DNA of 64,000 nucleotides from Taenia hydatigena (Eukaryota > Platyhelminthes > Cestoda > Cyclophyllidea > Taeniidae). Below the pieces are notes generated by a model, which saw only the letters and a program-made list of their open reading frames with translations, had not been told where the DNA came from and did not search any database. Where the stretch lies: the NCBI GenBank assembly GCA_036345935.2, contig JADWOT020000002.1, positions 15,470,913 to 15,534,912 of the forward strand, read 5' to 3'. Within the stretch, counting starts at the first letter, position 1; every line of letters begins with the position of its first letter. This document shows positions 11,842-24,800 of the stretch, piece after piece. The translations under genes and the position numbers were made by a program.

Positions 11842-14800
11842 GCGCTGTTTAGCGACTCATCCACCCACCGGCCCATGCTCTGCCCGATGTTATCGAGGCC
11901 ACAGGGTGTTTGGAAGAGGTGGTTGAAAGTACCCTCCCGTCCGTACACAAAACCACACTTGAATTTGTTCCCCTCGCCTGCCCTGCCCTCCTCTCCCTCC
12001 TGCCGTCAATGTTACTGCTGCTGCTGCTCTCTGCAGTAATGCGAATACTTACTGTTGAAACCAGCAGCTAGCAGCTCTTCTCAACTGCGTTCGTGCCAAT
12101 AATGAATTGCCGTTGTTGTTTGTCATTGTTTAAATGAGGACTAATCATGCCCAGCACAAGCCTATTTTTTTTATTGAAGACACCTGTCGTCTCATCAACC
12201 ACATGTGGTGATTTCTTTTACAGTCTCGGCGTCCCTAAGTTACAGAAAGCAATGAGGGAATGAATTTGCGTTTTTTAGTTAATATAAAGCAGAAAGGGCG
12301 GATTTGCTTTGGAAATAATAAAACGCGGACTCGGCATTATTAGTAGGGAGAGAGAGAATTTCGAGGGGAAAGCAGGGAAATTGTCAATTCATGCAGTCTC
12401 GCGAATAACATTGCAGTTCTCTACACAAATCTTTGTTGCATCAAAAATACTGACATCAGCAGCGACAGGAGCACCACTGAAATGCAAAGCTAGGCGTCCG
12501 AACACCACAAACGTCGACTGCATTGTCAAAAAGTGATCCTTCAACGATGCTCGCTCAGTAATTTGCTGCAAATAAAGTGCAAATTTTGCTAACGTCAAAG
12601 CCGCTTTTGGACTTTGCTCGAGATGCCGGTTGAGAGGGGACGTATTCCAAACAAACAAGTCAACGAAGGGTCAGACAAGTGGGGACAGTTTATTAAATGC
12701 GGAAGTTGACTGTGCGAACTCGTAGCTTATCAGTGGCAGCGGGGGCCAGCGCAGATCCTGTGTGATGACGAGAGGACATCAGGGCAACATCAGCAGTTGG
12801 TTTTAGCTTTCACCAATGCATCAGCATTTAATTTGCCTAACGTATAAACATTTGACTAGCTTGTTACAGGGGAGTATTTTACTTGAAATAACATCTGGAT
12901 TTGACACCACAATGAATGCTTCACAGAAACTTGTGCACTCAGTCTTACAATGTTTGCTGAAGTGGAACGTCCACTCACTCGGAGATGTTGTGCCTACCAA
13001 TGGAGCAAGGAAAATGTCGCATTTATAGTTGTTTGATGATGTTGATGGAGGGAGTGAATGCTCACCCGAAGACGTAGTGGCTGCTAACAAAATAAAAAAG
13101 AAGACATCACATTTGAATGTTGAGTAGCTTGCCCTCTCTTTCTAACCGAGCTGTTAGGCAATAAAACGAATCTGCTTAAAGTGTTTGCACGGAGCCAATG
13201 TAGCGCTGTCCATCCACACTTGATTAAGCAGTTGTTTCAGGCCACTTCTGATGGCTTTGGTAGCAAAAACGAGTGGTTTTATTAGGATCAAGCAAAGTGA
13301 ATGTTAAAACGGAGAGGCAACACCGCCTCCGTGCGTGTAACATTCGCCAAATGCGAGCAATTCACCTTCCTCTTTCCAGTCGCCTAAACTTTGCAACACG
13401 GTCTACACGAAAGCAAATAAGGACATGGGATGCATTCTAGGCTAGTGAAATCCGCTTGTTCTGTTGTAGGTGGTGCTTGAAAGAATCACTTTGCACCTAA
13501 ACTTACTCCTGCATTCTGCCACTTCCGGTGAAGTTCCTAAAGGCAACATTGTGCTTCTTACTAAACAGTAGTCCCAGTTTGCCAGACCTCTATTCAAGGA
13601 TCGTGCGTTTACACTCAACAGGAGAGTTTTGTCCAACCTTAGCACAAATTATGATTTACTGCCGAATGCTTGGCACAATTGCTGACGTTTGATAATGCCG
13701 CTCACTGCTTTGTGTATAATCCATTAACACTGACAAGAATGATGTTCCAGACAGTCAAACAAAGTTGTCATAGTGCCCATCAGATCGTGTGGCAAAGTGC
13801 CCATGAAAAACTCGCAAATTTGTTGTTGCGCGTTTCTCCAATTCTACTGCAAAATTAAATGTTTGCACTGGGGCTTAGCAAAGAGGTCGGTTAGAGATAT
13901 CCGGAACCGACTTGATGGCTCTTAAACTCCCCTATCAAACACACAAACAAATAAAACACTGAGTGCTTCAAGCGCTTTGAACTCACCGCACATCGTCTCC
14001 TTGTTAGAGTAAATAAAACAATTTATTTAGAATACACAAGTTTCTTCACCCCATTTTCACCTCTGATGTAATGAATTACTTCTGTTCGTACTTGAATAAC
14101 CTACTGAATAGTCCACATTATATCTCACATTGTTGCAGCAAAAGTGACGTCACTAACAATGCGTGAAGTGTACATGAGAAGATGAATATAGGCATGCTTT
14201 CGCCTTCGTAGCATGGACTGCCCTAAGCGTCGCCTTTGAATATGCGCTTGCCATCATTAAACGACATTAGCTCCTTCGATGTTAAAGTCGATATCTGCGT
14301 CACCTAAAATGCCTAAAGATTGCAAGGATTGGCGATGACTGTGCTGGAATTATTCACATCTACCAAAACTACTTGATAATACTTGGAGGGTGCATTCAGA
14401 GACACCTGCTTCATTCATTCAGGAGCTTTATGCGCGCATAATCGAATCCTTACACTCACCAAGTCTTAATGGGACCGATGGTTCATTGAGTCCGATTGCC
14501 CCGCTGGTCTTCCCACTACTCGAGATCCCCATAGCGCAGGGCTTTGGTCGTCTTTAAGGAAGAAATATGTGTTTCACCCACTTTCCGCTTTCATAATACA
14601 CTGGCTTGAGATGAGAACCATAAACTGAAAAGCAAATGAAAACATCAAGTGACCAAGAAATGATAGTGGTGCTGTAAGTGCATACCCATGCCAGTATGCC
14701 ACACAGAAAAGGATTGTGATCGCCCCCTACGTGACCTGTCTCTAGTCCCCAAGAAAGGTCCAGTGCGCATTAATAATCGGCCTATCTTGATGCCACCAAT

Positions 14801-15309
14801 ATGATTGGAGTCTTTCTCATGCTTTAGCTGCCAAACCGATTATGCTGCTTCGTAGTGGTCGCGCATTGTTTGATTGCAACCGGATGAAGAATTAGCTTAT
14901 CAAAGCGCATGCATCGAGAAACGCACTGGCAAAGTGGAAAATTACTTCCAGCTAACTTTGGCTAGCATTGCATCAAGTAATTCCATTCTCCTTCATTTCA
15001 AGCGTTAGTATTGGGAGTTTCGTGCATTAAGACTAAAGACGTCAGTAATGCATGGCTTAAAATGCTAATTCTCATGCCTTTACACCTAGGTGGTGATTGG
15101 CCGGTAGCACCACTTCTTCTTCTTGCTTATTGACAGACGCCGAGCACTTTGTGCCACTGGCTTGTAGTCATTTCATTGGTTTGTTGTTTCCACTGGCTCA
15201 GAGCATGCAAAATTATGGCATCTGAGACGCCCTTAGCATAGTTTGCAGCTATTTTATTGTTTTGTGAACAATGATTTCACTTGACAAAACGTCGTCGCAC
15301 ATTAAGCTT
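11842..15309. other. No gene recognised
   Basis: Short frames only. Scattered AATAAA strings and AT-rich DNA occur, with no domain or RNA gene recognised on either strand. Confidence 0.45.
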
Positions 15310-16040
15310 CTTCTTCTTACAATGGAGTGTTGAACAAGGAAGGGCTTGTGTCATTAAACTCACTGTCAAAAGGAAATGTGCAGCAATATGAAGAATACGT
15401 CTAGAGCAGTAAAGATTTATCAAAATGGTACTGGTAAATTGGGTTGGCATACGACTTCTTCTAAGTGAATGAAATGCTAAAATTTGCAGACGCCATATGT
15501 GGTCCTGCTCATGGTGTACGGTTAGGAACTACATTCGCTTGCTGACAGGCAAAATACCATTGCAGTTTGGTGGATCAACGAGCAAGGCATAGTAGAGGTG
15601 CCATGCCTGGTGCTGTTTTCATTGTCAATGCCCTTTCGGATTTTGGCAACACTATCCTCCTACTTGAAATGAAATTGGGAGTGCGACTGATTGACGCAAA
15701 TTTCAGTCTCGTTCAGGCGCCGCAAAAGCAAGCACTGATTGTGAAGTATTAGCTTACAGCTTAACATTGACCGTGTGAAATACATTTTCCAACATTGTAG
15801 AGGATGTAAAGTGCATCGTGTCTAAAATGCTCATCAGTACAGTTTTGCGCTATTCCATCATTGCGTTGATAACGGCTTTACCCGTCCAGACACACCCACA
15901 CACTAACCCTATTCGCATTTCACGTTCGCATCTTGGATTTCAAAGAAATTCTTTGCAGTCCAACGGCTTGTAGAGCTCGTGTCATCGTACCCACTGTCAA
16001 TAGAAATGTGTGGCAACACAAAGAACACGCTGATTCACAC
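15310..16040 (+). repeat. Pair of diverged direct repeats
   Basis: A block of about 60 bp near 15340-15400 (TTGTGTCATTAAACTCACTG...) recurs near 15970-16032 (CTCGTGTCATCGTACCCACTG...). They share most positions by eye and lie about 630 bp apart. The blocks carry no recognisable coding capacity and are likely remnants of a dispersed or duplicated repeat. Confidence 0.35.
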
Positions 16041-19000
16041 CGTCGGTGGTGAGGTAAGGCGTGTCGTGACGAGTAACCCTCGCATTGAGTGAGTGAGCTT
16101 GGGATATGTCCTAACAGCATCGATGCAAAAGAACGACAAAGTCATGCTGACCTTCTCGACAGATAGAGCCTTGTAAGGCATGTGCTTGACTGGCGTTGAT
16201 GCCAGCATTGCTCATCGCAAGTCGACTAAGGACAGCAAATCACCCTCCTGACAAGTCACTTTGTTTGTGGTAAAGAAACGTGTTGTTTATAAAGACGAGG
16301 CTCATCGCATGGATACCTACAACACATACAAATTACCGGTGTGCCTTATAATTGATTTCAGTTGGGCAAAAGTAGAGGTGAGAGAATGGCGAATGAGGTG
16401 GTGGTGTACGATCCGTGAAATGACAGCCTTATAGCACTCACAGCTGGCACAATGCAGTGTTTTATGTTAAACAAGAATATTAAACTTCCATGAAGAATTA
16501 AGACAATGCCCTGGACATGAAGATGGTTCTACTGCCATAGAAAAGTTACTTACATCGCTAGGTGCGGTTTTGGGCGCAGTAGGCAACGCACATCACCGAG
16601 AGTCCACTCATTACTCTCCACAAAATAATTAACTTTATAAATCATTTATCTTTTATAGCAGTTTTCTCGTTGTACACTATGCCCATCATTGATGCAACCA
16701 GATGTCGTTTACGCATTTGCACAACACCCACTGAAGAGAGTGGGTGAATCACCTCGACTACGTGACTGGTGGATTGCGATTAATGTCTAGCTGAGCATTA
16801 GGCCTTGCAGCTTTGGCTCAGAATTTGTGTAATTATGACCCGTCTAGGTTGTAGAGACGCTTCGTAAGGGACCAACTTCAGCGAATGCCCTGAAGGATGG
16901 ATGTGTTTCCGCAAACAATGCGCTGAAAACCGGAAGGTCCATCAAGAGTACTCGACAGTGAACTTAGAGAATCGCAGAAAGGTAACTGTGCCGACCTGTA
17001 CCGTCTATAAGGACTAATCGTCCATAAATTGTACTGGATGTAACAAAAATTTTGTGCCGCAAATCACTTGCCATCTCTCCAAACACTCACCACACTTTTA
17101 AGCTCCGTCACCTCTCCAGTATGTTTTCTTCATTTTTCACTCCTTCTATTCGGCAGAATAGGGGCACACAAACACACATGCTGATGCATGTGACTATGAG
17201 GAGATGGTGTGTGCGGCGCGTGGTGGAAGGAGTACTAGGAGGGGCGTAAAATTAAAGGCAAGGTGAGGGGGTGATGAGAAGCTGGCGGTCTTAGGGCTAG
17301 CGATGTGCGAGGTTGAGGAGAAGAAGCAGGTGTGTTTGCCTCAGGAAAAGAAGTGCACGAGCTGTGGTGACAGTGTCAACGTTGAATATTCGTCTCCATA
17401 GTGTAGCTTGAAATAGGAGCACATTGTAAATAGACCCGATGTTCAAAACGTGTCTGCTATGAAGAGCAGGAACTGGCTCAATTAATTAGTCGTCGGGGTG
17501 CAGCTAATGAAATTTGATGAATCACATTTCATATATTGCCACGTTTGGGATGTTGACAGGGTGTAGAGCTTATCACATTTGGAAGGGGTTAGGCTGTCGG
17601 CTATCGATAAATGTAATTGGACCCAACCGACTGTGTAGGCAAGAGTGTTTTCAGTCAGTTTGCACCTCACCCGACTTTACATCGAATGGAATGCCAAAAC
17701 CCATATGAGTATGTACCGTCGAGGAAATAATAAGTGAAGGGGCGTGACATGTCTACTTGAGAGAATGACGGTGAAATCTGTCTAGCAAGATGGTCGTGCC
17801 TGCAATAGTGAATGTTTAAGTTTAACGAGTTTTAATTAACAAAAACATTTGACCATAAATTTGTCATTTACATCTGGCTTGCCGTGTGCATGCAATGCAG
17901 GATTAGGGATTGATGATTGAATGGACGACCGGTCGTGATACGCATGTAGGAATACGAGGATGTCTAAAATCTTGGAAACAACCTCCAAGCTTCAAGTCGG
18001 TGTACATGTTTTTAAGCAGTTACAGAGTTGATGAGATAAGGTGACAATTGTGTTTATTAGACTTGCTCAAACATTAGCCTTGTTTTGACCTTTCGCATGT
18101 TTTATACTGACACTCATGATCCTTTGGTCTACGACTACTATCAACCTCTCTGATATTTTTTTATTTGGAGGCCTTTCGTGAGAAGGCAGTTGACTGGCAA
18201 AAGGGACTTGATGCAGGCAAACTTATTTGAATTCCTGCTTTTCAAACTGCGTTGCCACACAGCACCAAAGATGCAACCCGTTGGTTAAATGGTGAATGGG
18301 GTGCATTGCAAATGTAGTAGCGAGTTTCAGCCTTCATCACAGTGGTTGAATTCGCATTGGCTAAGTGGCATTTCAGTATTTTTGTCACTAGCTTTCCCTT
18401 TCACTGATGTTCCACGTAACTCAGAGAGTTCATTAAAGCAAGGTTTACTTCCACTTGCGTTTAACTGGGATGTGCGAGTTAATGCATGCAAGAGTGGACA
18501 GATGAAGGATGAAGAAATGGAACAGTCCTCGACTAAGTCATCGAATGCTAGAATGCATGGACTTTAGTCCTCTACCTCACTGCGTTTGCTTCACGATTCC
18601 GTTCTCACTTCTTTGTTGCTTAAGGAATAGTTATCTATAGTCAATAGGCGGAAACACAGCCCAAATCTAGTCCTTAGGCAGCAGCTTATTTTCATGACGC
18701 CGACAGAGGTCCTCATACAGCTCCTTGGTAACATGCGATCGGTCCAACGTTTTGTCAAAGACAATAAAGATGACTCAGAGCAGTCAATGTTCTCAAAAAT
18801 GGGTTAAATGCAAAGAAGAGAAAGAGGAAGAGAAGGAGGGAGAGGAAGAGGAGGAGGATAGCGATTACCTCACATAAAGTGTTCGATTAATGCAAGTAGA
18901 CATTAAATGTCTCATCTAGTTTGCATCGTCGATAAGCTCATCCAGAATGTCATTCACAATACTAATATGATTCATGCAGAAAATCTAGTGGGGTTAAATA

Positions 19001-20449
19001 ATGTTCAAACAGCTGTAAAATGGCGAATTGCCATGAACTAATCACAAATTTTGAGCTGTCTGACCGCATTGATGCCCTAATCGCACACCCAATAAAATTT
19101 GCAAAGGATTGACAGAGAGGTGTTCTTTTCATTGTTCCAGAAGTAAATGCAGTTTGTAAATGTTGCAGTCGGAAGTCGGGATAACTTGATGCCATTTGTT
19201 GAATTGACCTAGAACGGTGAGGTGCAAATGCTCCCTTGAACAGGGTCGGATAAAAAAATACACTTCTTAATGAACTCTATTGCCTCGAATTTTCGGCGTT
19301 AATGTCTGTGGATTTGAGACAGTAGTTAGAATCGTATTATGAAGGCACTGGTTTGCATCCAAGCACCGTCAAGGCTAAATTCAACTCTGGTTTAAGTCTA
19401 AAATGTTCCGGTGGATGTAGGTAGAAACAGATTGTGGCTACATCTTTCAATTACCCATTTTTAGCGTTGTTCAAGGAGGTAGATTCTCCACTCTTTGGAA
19501 CTCACTAATAAGTTATTTGACTAATGACGCTCTGCTATAACTCCTTTAAGGAAAGCAAGAACAGGTGCCTCCATTCCATGTCTTTAGTCACTTGTACGAC
19601 AAGCAAATTTGCGTCACAGCGCATCTGTGTAGTGCTTTGGGCATTGATGCATGTCTAGCACATGTGCATCACTAAAAGTGGAGCATTGAAATCAGAAATC
19701 AGGTTACAGAGAAAATGAAGCTGATGCCTTATGCCTAACACCAGCACGGTGCTCATGTTTTGCCGAACATTGACATTATTTGTACACGAGACATGCACTT
19801 ATGTGTACGAAATGACATCTCCATGGCCTAACATTTGGCCCTCTGTTGAGATGTGAATCCTGTGTAAATGGAGATGAGGATAGGGTAGGTAAAGCGTGGC
19901 TTCCTCGTAATTGACGCATTAGACGGCATTGATTGCTGTGTCTAACCGAATCACGTTCTGTGGCATAATGAGTGGAGGTCGACATTTGTTAAGATGCCAG
20001 TGTAATACCTTGTTTATTTGATTGTCGGTTTCGGGTCTATGCTGGGTAGGCTAACCTCCAGCCCGTGCCGGCAGTCTCTTCCCTCTGCATGCTGAGTGTA
20101 TACATCCTGCCCTAGCATTGTGCCTTTTTTTGCCTTCAAGGAAGCCTCGATACGCAACAACCATGCCGCCGTCCTTCAAAGTACCCATTTTCATTTCATA
20201 TCATCGTAAATGCTACTACTAAGCAGATATTCAGCATCACGATACGCGCCTAATTCTTATCTTGTCGATTATCTACGTTTGCATCAGCTTGTGAACTGAT
20301 TAAAGATTACGTGGTAATTCAACTGCGTCTGCAAAGCAACCACCAGGCTGATGTTTGGACTGGCCTAAAATTGCAAAAGAAACGAATGGAGTTACCAGTC
20401 TGGGTAGCCTTAATCGAGATGACTCGTGTTTAGTTCAGCAAGATGAGTA
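16041..20449. other. No gene recognised; purine tract inside
   Basis: No convincing exon was found. A polypurine stretch at 18812-18859 (AAGAAGAGAAAGAGGAAGAG and onward) is the only notable composition feature. Confidence 0.45.
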
Positions 20450-20455
20450 TTTATT
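20450..20455 (-). promoter_or_regulatory. Putative poly(A) signal AATAAA
   Basis: A minus-strand AATAAA starts 11 nt after the TGA of the exon at 20467-20642. This would give a very short 3' UTR. Confidence 0.35.
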
Positions 20456-20466
20456 GAAGAAACCAC

Positions 20467-20642
20467 TCAGTAAAGATCATTCGTGAACATCAACTCTGCA
20501 TTGGGAAGATCAAGAGCAGCCTTAGTCATGTGATTCAATGAAAAATTGCGGTCGGTGAAGACATTCAAAACTTGCAGTGGCAAAACGCATTTTGTTACGA
20601 CTGCTTGCGATTCAGCGGTAAGGAAGAAGGCCCCACTAATAC
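20467..20642 (-). CDS. Likely terminal exon of an unidentified gene
   Basis: On the minus strand a pyrimidine-rich acceptor (CTTCTCACTTACCATTCGAG) ends at 20643. The following 58 codons read in one frame (incoming phase 1) to TGA. The peptide looks like folded protein: ISGAFFLTAESQAVVTKC, then LPLQVLNVFTDRNFSLNH, then ALDLPNAELMFTNDLY at the C-terminus. AATAAA lies just downstream. No family was recognised. An overlapping plus-strand frame (20546-20728) lacks such borders and is taken as a shadow. Upstream exons should lie at higher coordinates but were not identified. Confidence 0.42.
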
Positions 20643-21157
20643 CTCGAATGGTAAGTGAGAAGTTACGAAAGATCTCAAACCGACTGATTATTAGCTTTGT
20701 TTTGAACGTAGAGCTGGATGTATTCTGATGCAGAAGCAAGCTAAATGCCTCGTAGCTTTCTCTTTGACACTAATTCTTAAGGCGAATTTGCATTGCATTC
20801 CAAGGGGTAAATCAGTAAGAGCTCAGCAAAATTAATGCTTTCTCGAAATGCACTAAATGTGTACAGTGAACACGAATAGAAAGTGTTGTCTAAGTCTGTC
20901 ACTGCTGGTCAGGTTCAGGACTCTTCTCACCTTACTTGGGGAGCGAGGAGTTGATAATTGAGCGTCTGGTGGATGTCACCATCTCTCGAGTGAAATCGCA
21001 GTACGGATGTGGCCGTAAAGTCTCGTCAAGCGTTCCGTCCTTGCCGGTCATGTAGAGGTGCATCTGGCTGACTGCGGCATTTTACTTTGTTCGCCATCGT
21101 CTACTCCCTGCCGCCGTCTCTTCTCGCCTCCATTCCTGCTCCCATCTTCTATTGCAG

Positions 21158-21242
21158 CACTGTACAACTTCACTTCCAAGCATGAATGTGATACTTTCTA
21201 CGCAGTTGAAAATGTTTCCATAATTCACTCTGTTACAGGCAG
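21158..21242 (+). CDS. Exon encoding the start of an SH3-like domain
   Basis: It is bordered by a strong acceptor (CTCCCATCTTCTATTGCAG ending at 21157) and a consensus donor (GGCAG/GTAAGA at 21243). It is 85 nt long, phase 1 in and phase 2 out. It reads ALYNFTSKHECDTFYAVENV and ends ...SIIHSVTGR. The ALYNF opening, the later hydrophobic strand and the position of the break resemble the first half of SH3 domains (ALYDF motif, then strands before the WW motif). SH3 domains bind proline-rich ligands in signalling and cytoskeletal proteins. The exon with the WW and second half was not found convincingly, so this could also be a fragment of a decayed copy. Confidence 0.4.
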
Positions 21243-21710
21243 GTAAGATTTTCCTTTTTGATTAAAAGTTGCGATTTTATAAATCGGTGATTTTACGGAT
21301 GCCTTTTATCTGGTCACTCAAGCGTACTTCCCTTTGGAACGCTAATTCTTCTTTTCTAATTTACATCCAAAAGCGAAAAGGAAAAAGTTGGGTAGGCATG
21401 ATTTGCATGTCAGGGTTGTGGATGCCATCTTTCTGGTCTCCGCTACTAACCTTCAAATTTGCCGTCTTCATCGCCTTAAAGTTCGTGGACATTTGGCTCA
21501 CAATCACTTAGTTTTCTGTATGTAAGTTCTTTTTTTTACATTGCATAAGCACTTGCCAGTGGTTCTTCCTAATGTGGTGCTCTGTTCGTCTAGTTTACTG
21601 GGCTATTTCCACCAAAAGTCTTAAATTTGTGCTAAACGAGAGGGAGGAGTAGTACGAAGTGCCCAATTTCATCGGTGTGCTGCAACTCAGAAAGAGTGTG
21701 TTGTGGTGCG

Positions 21711-21731
21711 TGTGTGTGTGTGTGTGTGTGT
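21711..21731 (+). repeat. (TG)n microsatellite
   Basis: About ten TG dinucleotides in a row, directly before the candidate exon at 21748. Confidence 0.9.
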
Positions 21732-21747
21732 CTTCCCTGTTTATAAG

Positions 21748-21834
21748 GTATTAGAGGATAAATGTAAGGAGGTGAATAAGGAAGAGGAGGGGCATAGAAC
21801 CAAACACGATGCTGCGATGACTCAATGCACTGAA
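21748..21834 (+). CDS. Candidate charged helical exon (29 codons)
   Basis: The acceptor CCCTGTTTATAAG ends at 21747 and a consensus donor GAA/GTAAGA lies at 21835. The exon is phase 0 to 0. It reads VLEDKCKEVNKEEEGHRTKH followed by DAAMTQCTE, which is rich in Lys/Glu and could form an amphipathic helix or coiled coil. It lies about 500 bp downstream of the SH3-like exon on the same strand but its phase does not match that exon directly. A missing exon, or a different gene, is needed. No family is assigned. Confidence 0.3.
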
Positions 21835-24800
21835 GTAAGACAAGAATCGAGTGGACAGGTATTTATCCCAATCAAGTTATGTGCACCACTAAAAATGAGA
21901 AAATTTTTGGCATTGTTTGCTTCGTTTTTGCTGGTGGACATGTTTTCAATCTTCCTGTTGATTTTCGTTATCATCGCATTGCTGTTTGGCGGTTACATTT
22001 GCGTCAATTATTAGAAATAAATTCGACGACTTACTGGTTGTGGTTTCCATCCTAGCATTCCTTTTGTTATTGGGAATTGGTATGGAAGTCTGTGCTCCTA
22101 ATAGATAATGTGTTAGGGATTTGATGTAAGGGGGCAGAACTTGATGAGAAAACCCTGCTGTGGAAGTGGACTGCGTACGCTCACTACAAGGCGCATTTTC
22201 TTCTTTTTTTTAAAAAAGGTAAAGATGCAGGCAACCTCGTACTTTCTTTACCCATTCTGTTTGCAAACCTGCCTCAAGAAGCGTCACTTCTTCTCCTGCT
22301 TCAGACAAGCAATCTGTGATACCGCGACCACCTCATCCCATCAATCTACATTTACGTTGCAAGAGTGTCATCATCTCCTACTCTCTCTGCATGTCATTCC
22401 TACTATATGTGTTGAGGATTTGGCAAGTCCCCTTTTGCTGCTGTGTTTTCTGTGTCTGCTGAAATAGACTTGATGCCTCTGTGTGGAAAATCAGTGAAAT
22501 CTTGTTCTTCCATTGTTGCAGTGTTGCACCCTAGTCGCATTGTAGACATTTAATTGCACTTTACTTTGTGATTGTGCAGCCACGTGTCTCCGCTTACTTA
22601 GCAACAAATTTTGCGAATCCCAGGCATTGTCATGTTCTCTTACAAAGTAGATTGAAATCAAATTGTAGGGAGGAGGACCTGTTGGTAGGTAGGTAAGTTG
22701 GTCCAATTCACTGTGGTGCCCCTTGCATTCTAAGTTGAAGTGTGCGTGATGAGCGTTGACAAAGATGAGATCAGAGTAAGTCTATCACAATGGGCGTAGA
22801 CTCTATCCTAACAGTCTGCAACTCCCGCTTAGTCGATAAAAGTTTCGTCTATAGTCAGTAAAGCACAAAGTGAAACCTGAAAACAAGACTGTTGCTTCAA
22901 TTTGGCTATTTGGAAATAAGAGGACGATTTCTAGTAGTCTAGATGTCTCTGTCTTTTAGAGAAGATGACGATACACTTGCTTTTATAGAATCCATTGGAT
23001 TGCAGCATCATAACAGCAAGTTCTTGCATCTCTCAGATGCATCCGATAGCACTGAACATACACAATTGCTTACCACTTTATTTAATCTTGTGGGATGATT
23101 ACTAGAATGCGCCTCGTGGAATGGTTACGCACTTGTCGCATCATGTCCCTCTATCAAGTGGGTTGTCTCTGCTGCAGACAAGTCGAAGTGACTTATGCAA
23201 ATCAGCCACTTCTTTGTTGCCTTTTACATGGATATGCCAGATGCGACCAGCTGAACGTGCTTGTAGGTGTGCTTTGAGAATTTCCGGCTAATAGATTACT
23301 GAGGTGACACTGTGACACTGTGCGTGGCAGCAAATTGAAGAACCTCAAAATAAATTGCTCCGATTTATTTGAAAGGTGGTTGGATGTGGGTGGTGTACTC
23401 TGCTTGACCTGGTCGTTGAAGGAGGCGCAACGGCAGAACCAGAGCGAGACAGTTAGCTAAGCGATCGACCAGTCACCCCATTCATCAAGCGAGATCACAT
23501 ATTGTAGTGGTATGCCCAACGAATTTGCGTATTACTCAGGCTTGCGGTTTCAGCTGTGTATTGACATTCGAATGTGCGTCACACAAATACTGAGGCACTC
23601 AGTCAAAAGGTCGTCTTTTACGGTTGAGTTGATGAAATTCTAGGCTACCGCAGATTTGAGGCATGAAAATATGCTCTGTTGGAGACACAGAATAAACTGC
23701 CAGTGTTCGCCTACTTTAAGGACTTGTGCATTGCATTCTCTGATAGTCATTGCCATGGATGGCTGCCATTAATCCCTTAGTAATGGATTTGCAAGGACAC
23801 ATTGTAGGCTTATCTTACGCGTAACGCAGGAAAATAGTTAAATATCTCTAAATTATTCGCAGTCAAATGTAGTCATAAGCCTAATCCTCCATCAGTGTGA
23901 TTTTGTCAACTCTGTCAGTTGATCTAGTGATGGGTTTTTGTCTTATTTAGTTCCTTGATTGGAGGCTTTCCTTCACCACCGAGATGACTTGACGCTTAAC
24001 TTGGAGGTGTGTGAATGAGTTTAGGCGTTTCCTTCAGAAAGTGATGGTGATCAATCAGCAATTCGAACACGACTATTTAGTTCCTTTAATTTTGGCTTAG
24101 AAAATATAAGTGGAGTGGGCGTGGTAGTAGTTACAGGTGGAACTTAGACCCAATAGTCTACAGTTGTCCGTTTCTCCGAACGGCCATTCAAATGGCTGAA
24201 ACTCATTAAACTTATAAAGCTATGCCTTTCAATTTGGCCACAACCTACTGTTCCATTAGATCCCTTCTAGGTCAAAGTCTAGCCTGAATGAATCAAATCA
24301 CTTCCGTATTACTTACATTATCCTAGATGGTCTTTTGTTTTCCTAATGTGGCAGACAAAAAGGTTGCACATTATTTAAAAAATGCCTCACCCGTGTGTTT
24401 TGAACCAATCTAAACTAAGGTTTACTTTTCATTAATGCAGTGAATTGGTATAGCAACGGAGCAAACACTAAAGCAGGACTTTTACATTAACTTCGTAGGC
24501 AAACTTCCGAAGTCTTAAGGGATTGCATTTCAGCATGGCTTAGGAGCATTGTTTACCCAAAACGATTCTTTTACTGTTGTTCCAGACTTCTTATACCCTC
24601 TGCTATAAGCAGACAATGGTGACGAAAAGTATGCAAAGATCTCTTAGCTTTTGGTAGAACAAGTCGTCTATAACTCCCCCCTACGAAGAGTCCTTGAGTG
24701 GATATCTGTCCTGATCACACACGACGTTGGACAAGTCATTATGGTCGAACTACCACGTGACGCGGATACCATCTGCTCCTACCATCTAGTCAAGCTTGCG

